Shown: in pieces, positions 25,748 through 35,975 of the stretch
Layout: each line of letters opens with the position of its first letter
How positions within the stretch are numbered: position 1 is the stretch's first letter
From: Rufibacter roseolus
GTDB taxonomy: Bacteria > Bacteroidota > Bacteroidia > Cytophagales > Hymenobacteraceae
Direction: 5' to 3'
Assembly (NCBI RefSeq): GCF_017916365.1
Contig: NZ_JAFMSU010000003.1
Coordinates: 186,001 to 250,000 of the forward strand
Length of the DNA: 64,000 bases
Made by a program: the position numbers and the translations under genes
Notes under the pieces: model-generated
Databases searched by the model: none
What the model saw: only the letters and a program-made list of their open reading frames with translations
Told to the model about the DNA's origin: nothing

Positions 25748-28700
25748 ATGAATATAACCAAATTATCTATCCAGCGGTCAACCCTGGTGGTGGTGGTCTT
25801 CACGGTACTCACCCTCCTGGGCGTTGTCTCCTATCAATCGCTCAACTACGAGTTGCTGCCTAAGTTCAGCCCGCCCGTATTGACGGTGACTACGCTGTAC
25901 CCCGGGGCTTCGCCCAACGAGGTGGAGAACTCAGTGACCAAAGAGATTGAAGACGTGCTTTCTTCCCTGGAGAACGTGAAAGAGATGAAAGGAACCTCCC
26001 TGGAGAGTTTCTCTATCATCACCGTGCAGCTGAACCAGGGTACCAACGTGGACCTGAGCTTACAGGATGCCCAGCGGAAGATCAACACCATTCTGGCCCG
26101 TTTGCCAGAGGACGCTGATGCCCCTACCCTGAACAAGTTTGACTTTGACGACTTGCCTATCATCAAGATGGGAGCCACGGCCAACATGTCTGGCACAGAG
26201 TTCTTCGATCTGATTGACAACAAAATCAAACCGGAACTTTCCCGTGTGCCCGGTATGGCCCAGATCAAAATCCTGGGTGGTACTGAGCGGGAGATCAAAG
26301 TGAACATTCAGGCGGCCAAACTGGAAGCCTATGGAATCTCCATTCTGCAGGTACAGCAGAAGATCAGGAACTCTAACCTGGACTTCCCTACCGGTAGAAT
26401 CAAAAACGAGAACGGCCAAACCCAGCTGCGTCTCTCTGGTAAATACCAGAACCTTGACCAACTGCGTAACCTGGTGATCAAGGAAGACCAGAACGGCATT
26501 GTACGCTTAGCTGACTTAGCGGAGGTGCAGGATACCCAGAAAGACACCGAGGTGTTGAGCCGTATCAACTCGAAACCATCGGTAGGTATCACCATCCAGA
26601 AGCAGTCAGATGCCAACGCCGTGGAAGTAAGCCGCCTCACCAAAGAAGCGCTTGCCAGCCTGGAGAAAACCTATGAGAAAGAGGGCCTGAAGTTCAACAT
26701 CGCTTCAGACAGCTCTGACTTTACCCTGGAAGCCGCTGACTCTGTGATGCACGACCTGGTGATTGCCGTGGTGCTGGTAGCAGTGGTAATGCTGTTGTTC
26801 CTGCACTCCCTGCGGAACGCCGTGATTGTGATGGTGTCTATCCCGGCCTCTTTGGTGGCTACGTTCATTGCCATGTACCTGCTGGGTTACTCTCTGAACC
26901 TGATGTCATTGCTGGCTCTTTCGCTGGTAGTAGGTATCCTGGTAGATGACGCCATTGTGGTGATTGAGAACATCTACCGTCACATGGAGATGGGCAAGAA
27001 CCCGGCGCAGGCTGCCTATGACGGGATCAAGGAAATTATGGCCACGGTTACCTCTATTACCCTGGTAATTGTGGTGGTGTTCATCCCGATCGCCTTGTCC
27101 TCAGGTCTGGTGTCTGACATTCTGCGGCAGTTTGCCGTGGTAGTGGCCATTGCCACCATGATCTCCCTGTTCGTGGCTTTCACCCTGATTCCGTTGCTGG
27201 CCAGCCGCTTCTCCAAACTGGAGCACGTGTCAGACAAAAACATGTTCGGGCGCTTTATCCTTTGGTTTGAGCGTTTGCTGGACAGAATCATTGAAGGTTT
27301 CACCGGCGCTTTGCAGTGGGCGTTCAACCATAAGTTCATCACGCTGGCCTTGACCTTTGTGCTGCTGATCTCTTCCTTCATGCTGGTGCCGTTTGGCTAC
27401 ATCGGGTCTGAGTTTATCCCGGCCGGTGACCGCGGTGAGGTGAGCTTACAGCTGGAGCTGCCCAAGAACGCAACCGTGGAGCAGACGAACAACGCCACCA
27501 AACAGGTGGAAGAGTACCTGCGCAGCATGCCTGAGGTGAAACGGGTGTTCACCACTGTGGGTACCACGGCCTCCTCACAGCAGGGCCAGAACTCGGCGTA
27601 TCAGTCTGAGTTGTCTGTGGCGCTGGTAGACGTGAAGGAGCGTTCATTCAGTACACAGCAATTCAGCCGCCAGGCCAAAGCCGATATTGAGAGCAAACTG
27701 CCCAACGTGGAGGTGACCCCGGTACCGGTAGGTCTGGTAGGTAACGCCCAGGCCCCTATCCAGGTGGTATTGTCAGGCCCTAACTTAGATACCCTGCTGG
27801 CTTTCTCACAGCGCGTGATGAAAGTGTTGGAAGGCGTGGAAGGAACCGTGGACGTGGAAACCTCAGTAGAAGGCGGTAACCCCGAGATTGAGGTAGTGGT
27901 GGACCGCGACAAGATGGCTAGCGTAGGCATGTCTCTGGAAAGCGTGGGCGCCGGTATGCAGATGGCCTTCTCTGGTAACACAGACGCTACTTTCCGTTCC
28001 GGAACCGAGGACTACGACATCAACATCCGCCTGGATGAGTTTGACCGCCGTAACGTGACCGATATCGCGAACCTTTCCTTTGTGAACAACCAGGGCAAAC
28101 TGGTGCGCCTGGGTCAATTCGCCGACATCAGACAGTCTACCGGTCCTTCTCAGCTGGAGCGTACAAACCGCGTGACTTCTTTGAACGTGAACTCGCAGGT
28201 AATCGGCCGTCCGGCTGGTTCAGTGGGTGCTGATATCCAGGCTATCCTAGGTACCGCGGAGAAACCAGGCAAAATCAGAATCCCGAACGGGGTAACGGTA
28301 GACTACGCCGGTGATTTGAAAAACCAGAGCGAAGGTTTCGGTACGCTGGGGATTGCCTTGATGGCCTCTATCATCTTCGTGTACCTGATCATGGTGGCCT
28401 TATATGACTCCTATGTGTATCCGCTGGTGGTATTGTTCTCCATTCCGCTCGCGATCATCGGAGCCTTACTGGCCCTGGCTTTGGCCGCCCAGTCACTGAG
28501 TATCTTCTCTATCCTGGGTATTATCATGATGATTGGTCTGGTAGCCAAGAACGCCATTATGGTGGTGGACTTCACAAACCAGATGAAGAAGGAAGGACAC
28601 CACGTGAAAGACGCCTTGCTGGAAGCCGTGAGAATCCGTTTCCGCCCCATCTTGATGACCACCCTGGCGATGGTGATTGGTATGCTGCCTATCGCGTTGG

Positions 28701-28951
28701 CCGGTGGTTCCGTAGCTGCTACCAAGAACGGCCTGGCCTGGGCCTTGATCGGGGGTCTGAGCTCTTCCATGTTCCTGACTTTGATTGTGGTGCCGATTAT
28801 CTACTATGGATTTGACCGCATCCTAGCCAAGTTTGGATGGGATAAGACGACTGAGATTGTTTTGATAGACAAAACCGCCGAAGAGCTGGAGCGCGAAACC
28901 GCCGAGCTGGAAGCGAAAAAAGAGCACAAGGGCGAGCACGCCGTGGCATAA
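25748..28951 (+). CDS. RND-family multidrug efflux permease
   Basis: A 1067-residue inner-membrane pump of the HAE1 type with 12 membrane helices and two large periplasmic loops. The proton-relay pair Asp400-Asp401 lies in GILVDDAIVV, and the matching Lys934 is in VAKNAIMVVDF. All three key residues are intact, so it should be active. The C-terminus is charged (Glu/Lys-rich). It is the last gene of the regulator-TolC-adaptor-permease operon. Substrates cannot be read from sequence. Confidence 0.96.
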   Translation: MNITKLSIQRSTLVVVVFTVLTLLGVVSYQSLNYELLPKFSPPVLTVTTLYPGASPNEVENSVTKEIEDVLSSLENVKEMKGTSLESFSIITVQLNQGTNVDLSLQDAQRKINTILARLPEDADAPTLNKFDFDDLPIIKMGATANMSGTEFFDLIDNKIKPELSRVPGMAQIKILGGTEREIKVNIQAAKLEAYGISILQVQQKIRNSNLDFPTGRIKNENGQTQLRLSGKYQNLDQLRNLVIKEDQNGIVRLADLAEVQDTQKDTEVLSRINSKPSVGITIQKQSDANAVEVSRLTKEALASLEKTYEKEGLKFNIASDSSDFTLEAADSVMHDLVIAVVLVAVVMLLFLHSLRNAVIVMVSIPASLVATFIAMYLLGYSLNLMSLLALSLVVGILVDDAIVVIENIYRHMEMGKNPAQAAYDGIKEIMATVTSITLVIVVVFIPIALSSGLVSDILRQFAVVVAIATMISLFVAFTLIPLLASRFSKLEHVSDKNMFGRFILWFERLLDRIIEGFTGALQWAFNHKFITLALTFVLLISSFMLVPFGYIGSEFIPAGDRGEVSLQLELPKNATVEQTNNATKQVEEYLRSMPEVKRVFTTVGTTASSQQGQNSAYQSELSVALVDVKERSFSTQQFSRQAKADIESKLPNVEVTPVPVGLVGNAQAPIQVVLSGPNLDTLLAFSQRVMKVLEGVEGTVDVETSVEGGNPEIEVVVDRDKMASVGMSLESVGAGMQMAFSGNTDATFRSGTEDYDINIRLDEFDRRNVTDIANLSFVNNQGKLVRLGQFADIRQSTGPSQLERTNRVTSLNVNSQVIGRPAGSVGADIQAILGTAEKPGKIRIPNGVTVDYAGDLKNQSEGFGTLGIALMASIIFVYLIMVALYDSYVYPLVVLFSIPLAIIGALLALALAAQSLSIFSILGIIMMIGLVAKNAIMVVDFTNQMKKEGHHVKDALLEAVRIRFRPILMTTLAMVIGMLPIALAGGSVAATKNGLAWALIGGLSSSMFLTLIVVPIIYYGFDRILAKFGWDKTTEIVLIDKTAEELERETAELEAKKEHKGEHAVA

Positions 28952-28987
28952 ATAACAACACTCAACCTGAATAATGAATGATAAACA

Positions 28988-29015
28988 AAGGCGGGCGTAT
29001 TTTGCGCCCGCTTTT
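28988..29015 (+). terminator. terminator of the efflux operon
   Basis: GCGGGCG (28991-28997) pairs with CGCCCGC (29005-29011), followed by TTTT. Confidence 0.85.
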
Positions 29016-29210
29016 ATCACTTTCATGCAGGATACCTCACACCTTGATGACACAAACCCAAAGGCGTCGTACATTTGTCGCCCCGTTTGTCACCGGTCCT
29101 TGAAAACCTTTGGGCAGATAGCTCCGGTTTCTGAGAAAACAGGCCAAAAACCGGTGGTTTACTTCCATTCGTTTAAAAGACTTACCATAGAACACGTTTA
29201 CCCTACTTAT

Positions 29211-29465
29211 ATGATATCCCTAGCAGCACCCTCCGTTACCCAGAAGGTGGTAGAAATCATCAATGACGTAAAGAGAATTCGGCCTTCCAGGCTCCGTACC
29301 TCTTCTGACCTCAGCAAGGAATTCGGTTTTGACACCGTAGACCTGGTCAGCGTTATCTGGGAACTGGAGAAAAGCTTCCAGATAGATATCCCCGATGAGC
29401 TCCCGCTCAATACCCTGGGAGACTTCGTGGATTTCGTTTCCAGCCACACCAAGAACCTCAACTAA
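29211..29465 (+). CDS. acyl-carrier-protein-like protein lacking the usual Ser
   Basis: The start at 29211 is chosen because it gives the standard ~84-residue ACP length; the longer upstream frame runs through a 36-nt palindrome and a terminator. Helix I (VVEIINDVKRIRPSRL) and the acidic helix II onward (WELEKSFQIDIPDELPLNTLGDFVDF) fit the family well. The phosphopantetheine motif, normally DSL, reads GFDTVDLV: the attachment Ser is a Thr (codon ACC). It may therefore not be a classical carrier. It sits just upstream of the sphingolipid locus. Confidence 0.8.
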   Translation: MISLAAPSVTQKVVEIINDVKRIRPSRLRTSSDLSKEFGFDTVDLVSVIWELEKSFQIDIPDELPLNTLGDFVDFVSSHTKNLN

Positions 29466-29477
29466 GCATACCCCAGG

Positions 29478-29556
29478 CACCGCAAGGCTAGGGGCGTTTC
29501 TCCCCTGTTTTCCCAAAACCAGCCGATAAACGCCTCGTGCCTTGCGGTGTTTTTTT
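29478..29556 (+). terminator. terminator after the ACP-like gene
   Basis: CACCGCAAGG (29478-29487) pairs with CCTTGCGGTG (29540-29549), then seven T. The loop holds an inner pairing, GGCGTTT with AAACGCC, and a palindrome-family core. Confidence 0.85.
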
Positions 29557-29612
29557 ATAAGTAAGAACCAGCTTCCGTTTAGGGACTCATTTCTGAAAAA
29601 GAGGCGCAAAAC

Positions 29613-29810
29613 AAGACCTTAGCCATTGCTGTAGTCCTGCCTTTGGAAGCTTACTATCCTGTTTTCAAACCAGGCAACACACACAGAACAGAAAGCAGCA
29701 AAAGCCTGAGGCTCAGGGACAACCAAAGGTAATCCGGAAGAAGAATAAAATGACTGCATATCCCTGTAAACCACTTTTCTGGCTTTCAGGCGCTATCGTT
29801 TAGGATACCA
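29613..29810. other. gene-free stretch before the MarR gene
   Basis: Follows a 36-nt palindrome copy (29577-29612). No gene or further structure was recognised. Confidence 0.4.
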
Positions 29811-29815
29811 AATAA

Positions 29816-29834
29816 TAGTTGACATCATCAACTA
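29816..29834. promoter_or_regulatory. MarR operator 1
   Basis: TAGTTGA-catca-TCAACTA, extended to 12-bp arms (29811-29839). It covers the region from the -33 TTG (29819-29821) into the spacer of the MarR promoter, as expected for autorepression. Confidence 0.8.
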
Positions 29835-29849
29835 TTATTCCCAAATTTG
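29819..29849 (+). promoter_or_regulatory. promoter of the MarR gene
   Basis: A -33 TTG (29819-29821) and a -7 box CAAATTTG (29842-29849) are spaced by 20 bases. Confidence 0.6.
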
Positions 29850-29871
29850 CCTCAGTTAATAAGGGAAAGAA

Positions 29872-30294
29872 ATGAACGAGGCGTCACATCTTGGTTTACT
29901 TATCGCCAGAACCGGCCTTGTGCTGGGGAAAGCGGTAGAGAAAGAGTTTGAAGCCGCCAACCTTGATCTCACTTACCAGCATTTCATCTTCCTGAATGTT
30001 TTGTCTAAAGGCAACAAACTCATCCAGCAAGACCTCGCTGATATTGTGAAGATTGACAAATCGGCGGTACTGCGGGTGATTGCGGCCCTGGAAGAGAAGA
30101 ACTTGGTGGAGAGAACCGGTGATACCTGTGACAGAAGGAAAAAGACCTTACACCTCACCGTACTGGGTAAAGCCCTCCTGAAACAGGCCCTGCAGATAGA
30201 GCATAGAATCAACACAAAACTGCAAGACGGCCTGGCCAAAGAAGAAGTGGACACTTTTGTGAAAGTAGCGTTGCACTTTAGGAATAAAGTTTAA
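29872..30294 (+). CDS. MarR-family regulator next to the sphingolipid operon
   Basis: A 140-residue winged-helix protein. The recognition part reads LIQQDLADIVKIDKSAVLRVIAALEEKNLVERTGDTCDRRKKTLHLT, including the Asp-Arg-Arg wing typical of MarR. The flanking helices form the dimer interface. An identical palindrome occurs once before it and twice after it, ahead of the serine palmitoyltransferase gene, so it probably represses itself and the lipid operon. The ligand is unknown; a lipid or aromatic compound is possible. Confidence 0.92.
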   Translation: MNEASHLGLLIARTGLVLGKAVEKEFEAANLDLTYQHFIFLNVLSKGNKLIQQDLADIVKIDKSAVLRVIAALEEKNLVERTGDTCDRRKKTLHLTVLGKALLKQALQIEHRINTKLQDGLAKEEVDTFVKVALHFRNKV

Positions 30295-30309
30295 AAATTT
30301 ATATATATT

Positions 30310-30328
30310 TAGTTGATAAACTCAACTA
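30310..30328. promoter_or_regulatory. MarR operator 2, upstream of the sphingolipid operon
   Basis: TAGTTGA-taaac-TCAACTA, the same 7-5-7 design as operator 1. Confidence 0.8.
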
Positions 30329-30341
30329 CTTACAAAATAAA

Positions 30342-30360
30342 TAGTTGACCCGGTCAACTA
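30342..30360. promoter_or_regulatory. MarR operator 3, upstream of the sphingolipid operon
   Basis: TAGTTGA-cccgg-TCAACTA. Its centre is 32 bases (about three helical turns) from operator 2, so dimers would bind on the same face. Confidence 0.8.
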
Positions 30361-30453
30361 CCCTACAGACACAAAAATCCACCTCCCCCATGTTGCTGTC
30401 AAGAAGCCAATAATTGAGGAAACCTGCACGTGCGGCCATTATAAGACTAGTAA

Positions 30454-32799
<2,346 letters not shown>

Positions 32800-32803
<4 letters not shown>

Positions 32804-33786
32804 AGGAACGAGTACTGATAACGGGCGCCAGTGGCTTTGTGGGCTATCACCTTGTGGAGGCAGCGGTGAACGCAGGACTAGACGTCTTTGCGGCCGTGCG
32901 CCCTTCCAGCGAGATTGACCACCTGCGGGCTTTCCCCATTCAGTACACCCACCTTGATTTCACCAGCGTGCCGGCCCTGCAAAGGGAACTGGAGGAAAAG
33001 CAGTACACCTACATCATCCACGCGGCGGGTATCACCAAAGCGAAAGATGCCCAGGAGTACAACACGGTCAACGCCGAGTACACGCGCAACCTGGCATTGG
33101 CCGCGGCGCAAGCCGCTATCCCGCTGAAGAAGTTTGTCTTCCTCAGCAGCCTGGCGGCTTTGGGGCCGGTTTCCTACAAACAGGCCCAACCCATCACCGA
33201 GGAAAGCAACGCCCAACCGGTCACGAACTACGGCCGCAGCAAGCTGCTCGCCGAGAAGTACCTGGCTCAGATAGAGAACCTGCCCTTGGTGGTCTTGCGG
33301 CCTACCGCCGTGTACGGGCCCCGAGAGAAAGACATTTTCATCCTGTTCTCTACCATCAGCAAGGGGTTAGACCCTTATATAGGAAAAACAAGCCAGAAAT
33401 TGAGCTTTGTGTATGTAAAGGATCTAGCCAGAGTGGTGCTGCAGGCTTTGACCTCAGAAGTGACCCACGCCAGCTTCAATGTGTCAGATGGGAAAAGCTA
33501 CGACCGGTACGCGCTGGCAGACCTCACCAAAAAAGCCCTCCGGAAGAAAGCCTTGAGGTTCCATCTACCCCTGGGGCTGGTAAAAATCATGGCTACGCTG
33601 TCTGAAAAGATGGCCGGCCGGAAAACCCCGGCCTTGAACCGGGAAAAAATAAGTGAGCTGGTGGCTGAGAACTGGAACTGCAGCATCAAGCGCCTTCAAA
33701 GAGACTTACACTATACCCCTGAGTATGACCTTGAAAAAGGGCTTTCACATACCATCAGGTGGTATAAGGAGAATAAGTGGTTATAA
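32800..33786 (+). CDS. NAD-dependent epimerase/dehydratase-like, probable ceramide reductase
   Basis: A 328-residue extended short-chain dehydrogenase with GASGFVGYHLVEAA at the N-terminus, a serine in FLSSLAALGP and the YxxxK pair in NYGRSKLLAE. The start overlaps the previous stop by 4 bases. Its Caulobacter counterpart CerR reduces 3-oxo-ceramide after N-acylation. The operon order SPT, acyltransferase, reductase matches that pathway. A sugar-nucleotide epimerase role is less likely because no glycan genes are adjacent. Confidence 0.8.
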
Positions 33787-33811
33787 ACAATTGATTACCT
33801 TAATAAGAACT

Positions 33812-35137
33812 ATGGATTACCAAGTTAAGAACGCCGATGGCCGGTTAGGTATTTTGATGCCAGGGTTAGGAGCTGTAGCAACTACCCTCATTGCCGGAGT
33901 TGAATCAATCAAGAAAGGATTTTCGCAGCCAGTGGGTTCCCTCACCCAGATGGGCCGCATCCGTTTGGGTAAACGCACCGATGACCGTTTCCCCCTTATC
34001 AAAGAATTTGTACCATTAACTGACCTGGAGAACATCGTGTTCGGGGGTTGGGACGTGTACGCCGATAACGTGTTTGAAGCGGCAGTAACCGCCAAGGTAT
34101 TGGAGCCGATGCTGCTGCACGCCATCAAACCTGAGCTGGAGGCTTTGAAGCCAATGAAAGCGGTGTTCGACAAGGCTTACGCCCGTAACCTGGACGGAAC
34201 CCACGTGAAAGAGGGCGCCGACAAAATGGAGCTGGCCGAGATGCTGATGGAAGATATCCGCAACTTCAAGGAGATCAACAACTGCGACCGCCTGGTGATG
34301 GTATGGTGCGGCTCCACCGAGATCTACATCGAGGAGTCTGAAGTACACCAATCCGTGGCCGCTTTTGAGGAAGGCCTGCGCAACAACGATCCGGCCATTG
34401 CGCCATCAATGATCTATGCTTACGCCGCTATCAAGTCTGGCGTGCCTTTCGCGAACGGTGCCCCGAATCTGACCGTGGACATCCCGGCTATCGTAGAGCT
34501 GGCAAAGGAGAATGGGATTGCCATCTCCGGCAAGGACTTCAAAACCGGCCAAACTTTGATGAAAACCATCCTGGCGCCTGGTCTGCACGCCCGTGCCCTG
34601 GGCGTGAAAGGCTGGTTCTCTTCTAACATCCTGGGTAACCGCGACGGCTACGTGCTGGACGCCCCTGAGAACTTCAAAACCAAAGAGGTTTCCAAACTGA
34701 GCGTGCTGGACGAGATCTTCCGCCCTGAGTCTAACCCTGAGCTGTACGGTGATATGTACCACAAGGTGCGCATCAACTACTACCCGCCTCATGGTGACAA
34801 CAAAGAGAGCTGGGACAACATCGACATCTTCGGCTGGTTAGGCTACCAGATGCAGATCAAGATCAACTTCCTGTGCCGCGACTCCATCTTAGCTGCGCCA
34901 TTGGTGCTTGACCTGGCTTTGTTCACGGATCTGGCGCAGCGCGCGGGCATGAGCGGTATCCAGGAATGGCTGAGCTTCTACTACAAGTCACCGCAGACCG
35001 CTGAGGGACTTGCTCCGGAGCATGACATTTTCAAGCAGTTGATGAAACTGCAGAATACCCTTCGCCACATGATGGGCGAGGACCTGATCACCCACCTAGG
35101 TCTGGACTATTACCAAGACCTGGTAGAAGCGCTTTAA
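33812..35137 (+). CDS. ino1: myo-inositol-1-phosphate synthase
   Basis: The start at 33812 is used; the frame extending upstream lies inside the previous gene. The 441-residue enzyme converts glucose 6-phosphate to inositol 3-phosphate with NAD. It shows GILMPGLGAVATTLIAGVE for NAD binding, PFANGAPNLTVDIPAIVELA, and GKDFKTGQTLMKT with the conserved catalytic lysines. It supplies the inositol head group for the inositol lipids made by the downstream genes. Bacteroidetes inositol-lipid loci carry the same enzyme. Confidence 0.94.
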   Translation: MDYQVKNADGRLGILMPGLGAVATTLIAGVESIKKGFSQPVGSLTQMGRIRLGKRTDDRFPLIKEFVPLTDLENIVFGGWDVYADNVFEAAVTAKVLEPMLLHAIKPELEALKPMKAVFDKAYARNLDGTHVKEGADKMELAEMLMEDIRNFKEINNCDRLVMVWCGSTEIYIEESEVHQSVAAFEEGLRNNDPAIAPSMIYAYAAIKSGVPFANGAPNLTVDIPAIVELAKENGIAISGKDFKTGQTLMKTILAPGLHARALGVKGWFSSNILGNRDGYVLDAPENFKTKEVSKLSVLDEIFRPESNPELYGDMYHKVRINYYPPHGDNKESWDNIDIFGWLGYQMQIKINFLCRDSILAAPLVLDLALFTDLAQRAGMSGIQEWLSFYYKSPQTAEGLAPEHDIFKQLMKLQNTLRHMMGEDLITHLGLDYYQDLVEAL

Positions 35138-35144
35138 TTACTGT

Positions 35145-35603
35145 ATGATTCAACTGCACAAACTCATTTCCACCAGCCTGGGCATAGGGTATGTAGGCAA
35201 AGGCGGAGGTACCGTGGCCGCAGTGGCCACCTGCCTTTGCTGGTATCTCTGGTCCGGCGGTGGAGATGGGCTTGTTCTCTGGCAAGCCATCGTCACGTTC
35301 CTGATCACGGCGTTGGGCGTGTGGTCTGCCAATGAAGTGGAACCCTATTGGGGCAAAGACGACAAAAAAGTAGTCATAGACGAGGTGGCGGGCATGTGCA
35401 TCAGCCTGCTGTTTTTGCCGGTGACGGTACCTTACGTATTGGCGGCCCTGGTCTTGTTCCGTTTTTTTGACATTGTGAAACCCTTCTATATAAGAAGAAC
35501 AGAGAAGTTAGCCGGAGGATGGGGAGTGATGCTGGACGATGTGGTTTCCGGAATATACGCTAACGTGATCTTGCAAATTTGCTTGTACTTCGACCTTTTC
35601 TAA
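35145..35603 (+). CDS. PgpA-like phosphatase, probable phosphatidylinositol-phosphate phosphatase
   Basis: A 152-residue membrane protein with about four helices, of the PgpA (phosphatidylglycerophosphatase A) family. Acidic catalytic residues lie in VIDEVAGM, RFFDIVKP and GVMLDDVVSGIYANV. Bacteroidetes inositol-lipid loci use a PgpA-like enzyme to remove the phosphate from phosphatidylinositol phosphate. The neighbouring inositol synthase and CDP-alcohol transferase favour that role over phosphatidylglycerol synthesis. It starts 8 bases after ino1 and its stop abuts the next start. Confidence 0.87.
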   Translation: MIQLHKLISTSLGIGYVGKGGGTVAAVATCLCWYLWSGGGDGLVLWQAIVTFLITALGVWSANEVEPYWGKDDKKVVIDEVAGMCISLLFLPVTVPYVLAALVLFRFFDIVKPFYIRRTEKLAGGWGVMLDDVVSGIYANVILQICLYFDLF

Positions 35604-35975
35604 ATGCTCACCTTTCTGAAGTCCCAAGCGGCTTCCCTAATTGCCTCGGGCACCGATTTTCTGGTGACCATCATCGCCGTTGAACTCTTAGGACTCTGGT
35701 ATGTAGGCGCTACCGTTCTGGGTACTATGGCTGGCGGAATCACGCATTTCACCATCAGTAGAACCTGGGTATTTCATGCCACCCACAAAAACTTACCTAC
35801 CCAAGCCACCAAATACTTTATTGTTTGGAACGGAAGCCTGATTCTCAATGCCTCAGGGGTATTTGCCTTCACCCATTACCTGGGCCTGAACTACATCTTT
35901 TCCAAGGTCTTCGTCTCGCTGCTGGTAGGTTTTTCTTACAATTATATTCAACAAAAGAGATATGTATTCAAATAA
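35604..35975 (+). CDS. GtrA-like small membrane protein
   Basis: A 123-residue protein with four predicted membrane helices and the GtrA pattern (FLKSQAASLIASGTDFLVTIIAVELL, GGITHFTISRTWVF, YNYIQQKRYVFK). GtrA proteins are thought to move lipid-linked sugars across the membrane. It starts directly after the PgpA-like stop and overlaps the next gene by 14 bases. In this operon it may flip inositol lipid intermediates; this is inference. Confidence 0.85.
   Translation: MLTFLKSQAASLIASGTDFLVTIIAVELLGLWYVGATVLGTMAGGITHFTISRTWVFHATHKNLPTQATKYFIVWNGSLILNASGVFAFTHYLGLNYIFSKVFVSLLVGFSYNYIQQKRYVFK

Noticed and set aside
28974..29210. N-terminal extension of the ACP-like gene
   Set aside because: It would run through the efflux operon terminator and a palindrome copy; ACP proteins are ~80 residues, matching the start at 29211.
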